Virus record (IMG/VR): IMGVR_UViG_3300025122_000162
Location: 1 to 23,717 of that record
DNA: 23,717 nt
Source: a virus
Strand: one strand, 5' to 3'
Shown here: positions 1 to 9,100 of the stretch, one piece after another
How the letters are laid out: each line of letters begins with the position of its first letter
How positions within the stretch are numbered: position 1 is the stretch's first letter
Translations under genes and position numbers: made by a program
The notes under the pieces: generated by a model
The model's input: the letters and a program-made list of their open reading frames with translations, nothing else
Told to the model about the DNA's origin: nothing
Database searches by the model: none

Positions 1-155
1 CAGCGAAGCATGTTGAATCCCTACAGAGATCCAACGAACAGCTTGTAAAATTAATTGGGCTAAGGCAGAAGCACACTGTAAAGGGTTTTGAATTGTCCGA
101 CGATGATAAAAACAATCTTTTTGATATGATCCAAGGGGCCCCAGTCGATGAGTGA
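1..155 (+). CDS. 3' end of an unidentified structural-region gene (partial)
   Basis: Only one forward frame is open from the left edge: codons begin at position 3 and run to a TGA at 153-155, giving the last 50 residues of a protein whose start lies outside the window. The peptide is polar and probably helical (it begins AKHVESLQRSNEQLVKLIGL and ends with an acidic stretch and QGAPVDE). The early part has the spacing of a short coiled coil. I recognise no family. The stop overlaps the next gene's start by 8 bases, so the two are probably translationally coupled and belong to the same structural operon. Gene order ahead of hub-like genes would fit a tail tube, tape-measure or hub gene, but nothing in these 50 residues decides that. 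Confidence 0.6.
   Translation, partial: AKHVESLQRSNEQLVKLIGLRQKHTVKGFELSDDDKNNLFDMIQGAPVDE
133..138 (+). promoter_or_regulatory. Ribosome binding site for the 148 gene
   Basis: AAGGGG ends 9 bases before the ATG at 148. It lies inside the coding end of the preceding gene and supports choosing this ATG. The surrounding GGGGCCCC palindrome is not followed by a T run, so I do not read it as a terminator. Confidence 0.5.
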
Positions 156-816
156 AATACCAAAGATTGATCCTTCTACGATAAGTACTAAAGAAGCTGC
201 CGTGGAATTATATTATGCCGGCATAAGAAAATATTTAATTGGAAAGTCTCAGACTCAGCCTAAGAAAAAGACAGTTTATAATATGATAGCGTTAACGGAA
301 CCAGTGCGTATTAGCGAAGCGATAGCGAGTACGTTTTCTGGCGCTAGCACCATTAAAAAAGCGGCTTACCTATTGGGTAACATCTTAGATAACAAAACCG
401 ATAAATTTATTTTTCGAGGAAGAATAGATGAGGTTGATTCTCCCCATAATTTCATTCCAGATCCATGCAGCATAGAATTTGCAGATAAACCCACCGAGGC
501 AGCTAAGCTGATCGCCATGCACACCCTAGTAGTGTCTACCGACAGTACGGCCGATCAAGTTGTAAAAGTGGGAGATGTAGTATCTGTCAGATTAATTAAG
601 AATAGTTTACAAATGGGAGAATTAGTTGGATTGAATACCACTATGCCAGTTGCCAGTGATCCAACCGCTTGTCAAAAAATATCGGAACTAATTTCTCCGG
701 AAGACAAGTTTAGTTTTAGACAATTGGCAACTACTATCTTAACTACTATGGGCTCGTTTATGCCTACTTCTGATGAAGCGGAAATGAACGTTGATACAGG
801 GGGTGAAAGTCAATAA
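148..816 (+). CDS. Structural protein, short paralogue of the M15-peptidase gene
   Basis: This 222-residue protein matches the first ~204 residues of the next gene almost end to end. Shared blocks include EPVRISEA versus DPVRIDEA, SPHNFIPDPCSIEFA versus SPHAFIPDPCSIEFA, AKLIAMHTL, a VGDVVSVRL/VGDLIDVRL strand, and the 17-residue block ACQKISELISPEDKFSF (174-190), which is identical in both. The homology ends near residue 205, close to the C-terminus and just before the peptidase begins in the neighbour. The alternating beta pattern around residues 86-162 (basic strand, GD-x-V-x-V-x-L, then an MGELVGL strand) suggests an OB-like barrel of the kind found in tail hub and spike proteins. That fold assignment is inference. 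It has no signal peptide or membrane segment. It overlaps the preceding gene by 8 bases, and its TAA shares an A with the next ATG. A hub or spike-base role is likely but unproven. Confidence 0.85.
   Translation: MSEIPKIDPSTISTKEAAVELYYAGIRKYLIGKSQTQPKKKTVYNMIALTEPVRISEAIASTFSGASTIKKAAYLLGNILDNKTDKFIFRGRIDEVDSPHNFIPDPCSIEFADKPTEAAKLIAMHTLVVSTDSTADQVVKVGDVVSVRLIKNSLQMGELVGLNTTMPVASDPTACQKISELISPEDKFSFRQLATTILTTMGSFMPTSDEAEMNVDTGGESQ
667..717 (+). repeat. Copy 1 of the invariant 17-codon block shared by paralogues
   Basis: These codons encode ACQKISELISPEDKFSF, and the same peptide is encoded at 1332-1382. I count five base differences between the copies, all synonymous, so the peptide is held by selection and not by a very recent DNA duplication. 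Confidence 0.85.
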
Positions 817-2063
817 TGTCCGTGTTTGATAAGTCCAATTTTTCGAGTATTCCCCAGGCTCTGGAATTATTTAATAATTCTATTAGGGGAGCGTTTGAGT
901 ATGATGCATATGGGAACACAACGGTTTTTAAAGCAGTTGTACTAACGGATCCCGTGAGAATAGATGAAGCATTAGCTAGCGTTTACGGCACATCGGCGAT
1001 AGCCAAGAAGTTGACTTCTTTATTATCGGGATCTCCTAGTACAAATAAGTTTTTGATCCGTGCCCGTATTGATAGTATGAATCCGCCGTCACCTCACGCC
1101 TTCATTCCTGATCCGTGTAGTATAGAATTTGCGGCTAAACCAGAAGAGGCAGCTAAACTAATTGCAATGCATACACTTTTTGTATCGACAGAAAGTTCCA
1201 CTCATCTCAGCATGAAAGTAGGAGATTTGATTGATGTGCGATTAGAGGATCAAGGCTCGGGAATTTATAATCTTCAATATGGAGAAATTGTAGGATTAGC
1301 AACCACGTCTCCTCCTTCTGCGCAAGCAAGCGCTTGTCAAAAAATATCAGAATTAATTTCGCCTGAAGACAAATTTAGTTTTGCGGCTTTGGCTACCGCC
1401 GCCATCGGACTTATGGGCGATTGGATGGCGATGGGCGGCAATATTGAGGGTGGTCCTGCCAATAGAAATGGTTATGAGTTCTATGAATTTGCTAAAAGCC
1501 TCAACGTTTTAGATGCATCAGTACGCGGTGATTTTGAAGCATTTTTTGCTGAATTAGTTTCTCTCGGATATTCTCCGAAAATCACTTCAGCGCGCCGAAG
1601 TGTAAAACACCAATGGCTTCTTCGTACTGGATTAGGTGGAAAGGGTTACAAAACAGCAAAACCGTGTTATTCTGATCATCAATATGGATTTGCTATTGAC
1701 ATGAATGCAACAGATCCACAGGGAACCTACATCTCTAAGAAATCATCTCACACAAGATGGCAGCCTATTGCTAACGTAGCCTCCAAACACAACATTAAAT
1801 GGTTTGGATCGGGGGATGAGGTACATTTTAAACATCGAAGCTCTTCATCTGCACTTCCAGCCCTGAAAGCAAAGTGTAAGGCTTATTATTATGGTAAATA
1901 CGGTTCGGATTACAACAATTGGCCGAAAACAAAACCCGGGTTCGCCGATGAGCTTGCATATATTGAACCGCCCACCGGTGGTGGGGGAACTACTACAACC
2001 AATCCCAACGAAGAAGGTGAGCCTTCCACAGTTGCTAGCGATGACACATCCACCAATAGTTAA
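816..2063 (+). CDS. Virion-associated M15 (VanY-like) peptidase fused to a structural module
   Basis: The protein has 415 residues in three parts. Residues 1-204 are a paralogue of the preceding protein (OB-like hub module, inferred). Residues ~218-362 form a zinc D,D-/L,D-carboxypeptidase-like M15 domain: SDHQYGFAIDMN (286-297) supplies His288 and Asp295, and GDEVHF (333-338) supplies the Asp334-x-x-His337 pair. This is the His/Asp/His zinc set with a catalytic Asp three residues before the last His, as known for the T5 endolysin family. Residues ~385-415 are a low-complexity Gly/Thr/Ser tail. The expected activity is cleavage of peptide stems in peptidoglycan. Fusion to a structural module inside a baseplate operon, without a neighbouring holin gene, argues for local wall digestion at infection and against a free lysis enzyme. 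AGGGGGTG lies 10 bases before the ATG, which overlaps the previous TAA by one base (TAATG), suggesting coupled translation. Confidence 0.9.
   Translation: MSVFDKSNFSSIPQALELFNNSIRGAFEYDAYGNTTVFKAVVLTDPVRIDEALASVYGTSAIAKKLTSLLSGSPSTNKFLIRARIDSMNPPSPHAFIPDPCSIEFAAKPEEAAKLIAMHTLFVSTESSTHLSMKVGDLIDVRLEDQGSGIYNLQYGEIVGLATTSPPSAQASACQKISELISPEDKFSFAALATAAIGLMGDWMAMGGNIEGGPANRNGYEFYEFAKSLNVLDASVRGDFEAFFAELVSLGYSPKITSARRSVKHQWLLRTGLGGKGYKTAKPCYSDHQYGFAIDMNATDPQGTYISKKSSHTRWQPIANVASKHNIKWFGSGDEVHFKHRSSSSALPALKAKCKAYYYGKYGSDYNNWPKTKPGFADELAYIEPPTGGGGTTTTNPNEEGEPSTVASDDTSTNS
1332..1382 (+). repeat. Copy 2 of the invariant 17-codon block shared by paralogues
   Basis: Partner of 667-717, encoding residues 173-189 of the M15 fusion protein with the identical peptide. 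It sits close to the junction between the structural module and the peptidase, so it could be an assembly contact or a hinge. Confidence 0.85.
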
Positions 2064-2077
2064 TAACAGAGAACATA

Positions 2078-3118
2078 ATGACCACTCCCAGTAAACCACC
2101 AGATAAGATCTTTACATTAGATGAGCTTATAGATTTCCAACGAGATCTTGTAGAAACTATGGAAGAGAGGTATAAAAACAATCTTCCCGTCAACAAAGCG
2201 TTCGGAGGTCCTTTTGGTACAGATTACGCCGAAGCGCGGATGAATTATATCCGTGCTAGAAACGAAAAAGTAATAAGAAAAAAGAATGCTTATATTACTT
2301 TTGGAACAGATCGCCCGGATGGAGTGGCTTCAGGATACGGAGGAAAAGGCGCGCAAAGAGCTAATAGAATTGACATTGTTGTTGGAAGGATGGCATCAAA
2401 ACCACAAGATCCCGGAACAGAGATAAACAACAGTTTTTCTGCAGACGCTGCAAGAATTTATTTGAGTCAAGCCACCAAAATAGACGCTAACTTTGGGTTA
2501 GCCGATGGTATTGTACCACCAGAAAGCCTTGAAGGTCATTCCGGCATTGGAATTAAAGCTGATGCCGTAAGAATAATTGGACGCGAAGGGATTAAAATTG
2601 TTACCGGCAAAGGTATTGGATTCGGTGGATATGGGATGAAAGGAGAGACGAACTCTCGGGGCGGTAAGATTTTTAGATCCGCACCCCCTATCGAATTAAT
2701 TGCAGGTAATTATAGTGACAGAAAAGCCGTCGCCATCTTTAAGATGGATGGTACCACTCGCCCTGAAATGATTAATTATTTACAACCAATAGCTATGGGA
2801 GAATTGACACGAGATTCTCTATTAGAATTGAGTGACGTTCTTGATGATTTATGGAGCGCTCTCTATGGTTTCCTTATGGAACAAATGACTTTTAATGGTA
2901 TTGTAGGTGCTTGCTGTGCTGGTGCAGCTACCTCCCCCTTCAGTAACGCAGCATTGGCCCCAGTCGGAGCCTATACCGCTAAAAATACAATTGTGATGTC
3001 GACGAAGGGTTTAAATCCTATGTGGAACCAAAGGGCTAAAAAAATGATGTGGGAAGTTAACTATTTAAAACCATTTGGTTACAAATATATTTGTAGCAGA
3101 AATGTGTTCTCAACTTAA
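2078..3118 (+). CDS. Putative baseplate spike or hub-associated structural protein
   Basis: This 346-residue protein belongs to no family I can name with certainty. Residues ~10-30 look helical (DELIDFQRDLVETMEERYK). The middle (about 88-205) is Gly-rich and beta-like, with short alternating strands such as GIGIKADAVRIIGREGIKIV near 156-175. These resemble the repeating beta-strand core of phage tail spikes and tips (T4 gp5 C-terminus, VgrG/gpV type). The C-terminal third is more helical, with a Cys pair (ACCAGAA) and a final cysteine near the end. It has no signal peptide or clear membrane segment. It starts 14 bases after the M15 gene with only a weak purine-rich leader (CAGAGAA), and the giant gene begins 18 bases downstream. 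Position between a wall hydrolase and the wedge genes fits a spike or central-tip role. This is inference from context and a short motif. Confidence 0.75.
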   Translation: MTTPSKPPDKIFTLDELIDFQRDLVETMEERYKNNLPVNKAFGGPFGTDYAEARMNYIRARNEKVIRKKNAYITFGTDRPDGVASGYGGKGAQRANRIDIVVGRMASKPQDPGTEINNSFSADAARIYLSQATKIDANFGLADGIVPPESLEGHSGIGIKADAVRIIGREGIKIVTGKGIGFGGYGMKGETNSRGGKIFRSAPPIELIAGNYSDRKAVAIFKMDGTTRPEMINYLQPIAMGELTRDSLLELSDVLDDLWSALYGFLMEQMTFNGIVGACCAGAATSPFSNAALAPVGAYTAKNTIVMSTKGLNPMWNQRAKKMMWEVNYLKPFGYKYICSRNVFST

Positions 3119-3123
3119 TTATA

Positions 3124-3129
3124 AGAAGG
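3124..3129 (+). promoter_or_regulatory. Ribosome binding site for the 2151-residue protein
   Basis: AGAAGG ends 7 bases before the ATG at 3137, in the 18-base gap after the preceding stop. It fixes the start of the long gene ahead of an N-terminal calcium-loop motif. Confidence 0.6.
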
Positions 3130-3136
3130 CGATAAG

Positions 3137-6100
3137 ATGGCAGATTCAAAATTTTTAAAATGGCAAGATAAAGATGGTAATGGCTTAATCGATGTATGTG
3201 ATGATGTATTAGACATTCCTGCCGCTAATAATTGCCCTAGTTGTTTAAAAAATCCAGCAGCTATAACTCCTGATTGGTTAACGCGAACTAGATATGAACC
3301 TTTTCTTAATGAAAGAACGTGCGAATACCAAATTACACTTCGCACCAAACACACTACTACCATTGATGAAACTCTGTTAGAAGAAGATGCGATTAAACCC
3401 ATAACGTCAGATAAATCTGAAGCAGCCGTCGAGGAAAGATTTGAAGAATATGCTAACGATGCTGTCGAAGCTTTATTAGACTATTATGAAAAAGATGATT
3501 CGGAAGCCTCTAGATTAGCCATTTTAGATGTAATTGATTATACAGAATATGATTTGGATCCCCGTCCTAAATCCCGATTAAAACTGCTTTACTCGGTACC
3601 GTTTGATGATTTAAATGCCTTAGATGATGCAGGGGAAGAAAGCGACGACGAAGAAGACGAAGGAAGTGAAGTTGAAGTTACCTATGAGCCCGCCGACTTA
3701 GAATTAAAATTAATTCGTGTACGAAAGACATTAAATCTTTATACTAGATATTTGAAAGTTTATAGAGCACTAGACGGCGGAAATTTATATTTTTTGGACT
3801 CAAACGCGATCTTTAATTTGGAAGATTATGGCGATTTGGGAATATTTCCTAAGAGTATTTTAGCAGATCTTCTACCTCAATTAGATGCCTTCTTAGCTCA
3901 GAAGGGATATGATCTGCCTGGAGTGGGAAATCCATTTAAAGCTATTGGAAAAGACAAGGTTCAAAAATTAGAATTTAAATTTAGTAAGGAATATAAGTTA
4001 AAGAAATTATCAATTTATACTGAAGCTTGTAAAGAAAAACCAATAATCTTCAATAAAAAGCTTTCGATTCTCAATAGTAAATCAGCATGGAAAGATAAAA
4101 CTGCGCTAGCTTACTTGGCCCAATTGGATGATATTGATGCCGCACTCCAAGCACGAGAACCGCCCCCATGGTTAGAATTTGTGGAGGAGTATACATATCC
4201 TAAAATTTATTCTTCAGTGAATGCTGGTTATGAAAACACAGAACCAGAGAAAAGTGCAGGAAGTTGCATAGCAGGTGCTCTAGCCGAAGAAGGAAAACAA
4301 TTTGGTCAAGATATCCTTGATGACGTTTTTAGTATCGGGGACGCAATCGCCTATCAGTTCCAGAAAAATTTATGTGTAAATAATTTAGAGGAGTTGGCAG
4401 AACTAGACGTTAAAATGGGTCTTGTCTATGATCCGGAACGTGCGAAATTATATGGAGAAAAAAACGCTCATGTAGGGATTGGAGCAATGGCTAAAGAGCA
4501 AGCGTTTAAGGAGATTTTCGCCGAAGAAAGTCCGTGTGCAATTGCTTACCCATTGATGTTAATCGCCTATGGAGTACCCGTTGGTGATGTATGGAAGTTT
4601 ACTTTTGATCCTTTAAAGCAATGTGGTTTATTAGATTTGCTTTTAGACGCAGTTAAATGTTTATTTGGTGGGTTATCTTTAGAAGAAGCCTTAGCTAGTA
4701 TGCTCAAAAGCGCTTTACGATCAATGTCCTTAGAATATTTTGGAGATCTTTTTGTGGGCTTACCACCCGATAAGCAAGCAGAATTAGATGCGTTAGTTCA
4801 GAAAAAATTAGAAAGCGGAGACATGTTTAGTAAAAGCTCCAAGGATTTAGAATATTTACCCGAAGGCGATGAACCAGGAGAAGAAGCATCAGATACTCCG
4901 CTTATCGGCAGCTTTTCGTTTACAAAGCCATGGGAAGACGAAGATGCAATAGAAGCAGAAAAGAAAGCCGCCGCCGCCGCAAAAGAAAAAGCAATTGAAG
5001 GGACTTTGGCGCCCGACTATGATAGTCAAAAGGGGACTGTCAACAGTCATGAGGAAGCAAATGAACTTGAGGAAGAACAAATGATGACTCAAGCAAAACA
5101 ACAATTAAAACCAACGGTGGTAATGGAAGCATATATTTTAGCCTTACTAGATCTTTATGCTGATAATTTGTTGGGCTTAGCCGATCTTCTAAATAAATTT
5201 CCCGGCGCACAAATCATTGCTAACATAATAGCTATTTTTAGATGTCCCACACCGCCGCTGCGCCCGAATATAATGGATTTTCTTCACAGCATTGAGTTGC
5301 CTTTTTGTCGCGATAAATCAGAAATTGTTTTACCCCGGTTATTCAATCCAGCCGAATGGGTGGCTAGTTTAGCTGATATATGGAAAGCATTATGGAATAT
5401 AATCAAATTAGAGATTCAAAAATTAATTTTAAAAATTCTCATTAAATTAATGATTAAGATTTGTGAATTAATTGGAAATGCAATTTGTAAAGCCCTAGAA
5501 ACTGTAGGAGATTTAGCTGCAGCCCTCCCTGCCATGGCAACCGGCCGCACAACCTTCTCAGATGTGATTCGAGAATCTATATGTGGAGACGACGCAGACG
5601 AAGAACAGGTAAACGATACGATTGTAGATATGATATCCACTCTAGGTGTCGGTGGCGCAGCCTTAGCCGACACGGAGCAAACTTTAAGCTTTGCCGAAGA
5701 TATTTCAGCAGCCACCACAAGAAACGAATTAATGTCAGCTTTCTTAGGGAAGCCTTCCAATGATTTCTTAACCATCGTTAACGAGATTGTGGAGTTTGAG
5801 TATCCCGATTATCAAGATTCATTGGGGAACAAAAACAAAATTGGCTCCCTCTTTAAAAACATGGGCAACTTAATGCCAGCAGAATTTAAAGATACAATGC
5901 AAAACTTCGTAGATACCCTTCCCGAGGGTGACGGGATGCCGGCCAATCCTACTCTTTGTGCTACACCTGAAACATTAGATAACTTTAAAGAGCTAAGATG
6001 TGAACTTCTTGCTGGCCGAGCAACAAAGGAACAATGCGATAAGATGTTTAAAAACTTGCAGGATAAATCATTAGGAGATTTAGAACAACTCGGAAACGTG

Positions 6101-9100
6101 TTGCAAGGAGGAATTCCTAATTATCTTGCCGATAATATGCCGCCGATTATCTCGGCACCCGGTTGTGATGATGGCTTGGTTCCTCATGAATCGGATGAGG
6201 CAGCAGCCGCAACAGCCGGTGCTCTAGGAAACAACTTAGAACAGTTAAAGATGGACTTTTCCTATGATATGCTTGGAAATGGACCAGGCAAAGGCAATTG
6301 GGGATTCATTAATATGGTTCTCAGTGATACCATGGGCAAACCATTTACCGCGCACCAGAGAAAGAAGTTTAATCAGAGCAGACGATATGTAGATTTTTAT
6401 GTGGACATGGACGCCAACAACGACGCCAAAGATGCAGACGCTGTCGGTAAGTTTGCTCTTGTTTCAAATCAAAAAGGCGCATACCCTATCCAAGTCGCAG
6501 GCTGGCTAGAAACAGCACTACAAGCACTGGCTGCTGCGGGAGTCACTTATGACTCTAATAACGATGTAAAAGGAGATGTGACGTTTAGAAAATCTTTTGA
6601 TGACTTTGATATATCCAATTTCAGCGGTAACCCACAAAACCTATTGATGATTCCGGATTTAGGATACAATGTGGGACAAAGTGTAGATGCAGAAAGCGAA
6701 GAGATAGTGTTTACGAAATTTGCTCGTAAATCGACACCGGATATGACTTTGTCTTTTGATGATAACGGCGACGGCCGCGATTTAGGCTACATTTACGGGT
6801 TTGATTTGGATCTTTACTTAGCCGATATGTATGAATCTGGTAGTACTTACGTCAATAGATTTAGCGACAATGCTAGAATTAAGTTAACTAGTAGATTGAA
6901 TACGGCAGTTACGCCTAGTGTAAATGATATATACAAAGCCGAAGGTGAATCCGACGACGAGGGCGGCGATGATATCATCGAAAATCGAGAATTTGAGTTT
7001 TTAGGGGTAGATGACACTCTCACAGCATTGGATCTAGATTCTTATACTGAGTTTCTTGCTTCTTTTAATACACAGCAGAGCTATAGCCCACCAGTAATTT
7101 TGCTTACTGAAATCTTAAATCAAAATGGTGGTAGTTTTTCTCAATCCAATATTAAATCAGCACATGATGAGATCATGTCCACAGTAACGAATACTTTTAT
7201 CGAAGCGATTTCGCTAAACAGTGCATCTTTTCTATATGGTGCTGAGTTCGATGATTTAACATCATCTGACATTGAATATGTAACGAAAGAGGGTACCCCT
7301 TATTTTGAAGCCGAAGTCGATGATGGCGACGGAGGAACGCGCGCGATCCAGAATGATGATCAGATCATGGGAATGAGCAATATGCAATATGAAGAAGAAA
7401 ATAGTGGCGGACCACCCAACAGAGTGCTCTATTTAGATCCCATCCAATATGGAGGAAATTATATGAATCCTCCTCTTTATATCAAACCCAAACAGAACAA
7501 AGGCTGGCTTGGCTTTGTCGATGTAATGTTTCCAGAAATTAGTCCGTGTAAGCCTTCGCGCACCGATATAATTGATTTTGAGGATATTGACGATAAAATT
7601 TCAGAAGTATATCCAAATATTCCGGAGGACACCAGATTATTAGGGGATCCCGATTGTGTGATTGAAAAACCCTATAATAGAATTTTAGAAAGACCGTCTG
7701 CTGCTGGTCTGCAAGGTTTAATTACGGCAGCCATTAGAATATATGTAAGTGTGCATTTTATAAAATCTCTTACTACTTTTACAAAGTTTTATCCCAAATT
7801 TCCTGAGACCTTTAGTTCCTTATATGCATCTTATATCGTGGAGCAGATGGAGAAAAGTTTCAAAGATGCACAAAAGTCATTCTGGGAGTTTTTTAACCCC
7901 TTTAAAGATGAAGAATTTTGGTATGCATTTTTAGAACAATCAGTTCAATTATGGGCCCGCCGCGTAGATGAGGGGGATATCGAAAATCCGTCCACCACGG
8001 CATTAAACGCTTGTATCGCCTTAAATAATGCTCAACGAAGCTATGATTATCCCGACAAACAAGACCTACGCGAAGCCAAAGGACTGGATGATATTGCATC
8101 CACCGCCGCTCTTGCCGCTGCAGCCGCCGCAACCGGCGGTGCTGCAGCCGCTGTCGCCGGCGGTGCAGCCGTCACTGCAACTGCTACCAGTGCCGGCACC
8201 GTAAGTATTTTTAAAACTCTCAAGAATTATCGTTCGGAAAAGAATCTCGAAGCAGTTAAAGAAACAGATGAATATGCTAAATTAGTTCTTAAAGAACTGG
8301 TGATGGAACAATTAGTATTTATGGGAGAGAAATTTATTTCTAACCTTGAACAAGTCGGCATGAAACCTGATATCTACGATCTTGATTATTTCTTACTAAC
8401 AGATATGACGCAAGGCGGCATTGATCTAGACCTCAACAAAGAGATAAAAGAAGAAGTTGCTGATTTACCCGACGAAGAAGAGGAAGAATTATATACTGGT
8501 GGGGGTGAATTTTATGTCTCTGAACAACTCGATGATAGCAGCGAGTATGAACAAGGAGATGAATATGTAGGTTATTTTCACGCGGTGAAAGATGACGACG
8601 GAAATCTTTCCTATATGGCCGGAGAATTCCACAGTGACTACGCTCATGACATTCTAACGCCGTTTGCAAGTAAAGTAATTGTACCGATTGGCGATATTGA
8701 GGAATATGGTTATGATCCATCATCTAGCACGGATGCACCCTTTGTAGTTGAAAAATATATCAGTATTGACGGAACAAGATATGATACTTCTGAGGCACTC
8801 GATATTATAAAAGCAAATGATAGCGCCCTTCTAATGTCCGAGGTATACCCAGGCACATTGGAATTGGTGAGAGATAGCAAAAACAATGCAGTCGGGGTTG
8901 AAGGTGAAATGGGAGTCCGATATGGTTTACTTTTTTCGATTATGATTAGCGGCGAAAAAATAGAAGTTACGACCGCAGAGATCGACGCGCTTGATCTTCC
9001 AATTGGACAAACGGCACCATTAGAGGGAGATAGTAAAATGTTACTCTGTTTGATTAATCTTCTTACAAAAGATAATGTTTTTATGTTGATTTCTCGCTAT

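Noticed and set aside
133-142. GGGGCCCC palindrome as a possible terminator or regulatory site
   Set aside because: It is only 8 bases long, has no loop and no following T run, and lies in the coding end of the upstream gene where it includes the ribosome site of the next.
816-2063. Free endolysin of a lysis cassette
   Set aside because: The M15 domain is fused to a structural module paralogous to its neighbour, and no holin-like small membrane protein lies nearby. A virion-associated hydrolase fits better.
1845-2099. Open frames on both strands over the end of the M15 gene
   Set aside because: They lie in other frames over a well supported gene, have no ribosome site, and encode nothing recognisable.
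4889-5775. Minus-strand frames inside the 2151-residue gene
   Set aside because: They are antisense shadows created by acidic and Ala-rich codons (read backwards they give Phe/Ser/Cys runs), without start signals.
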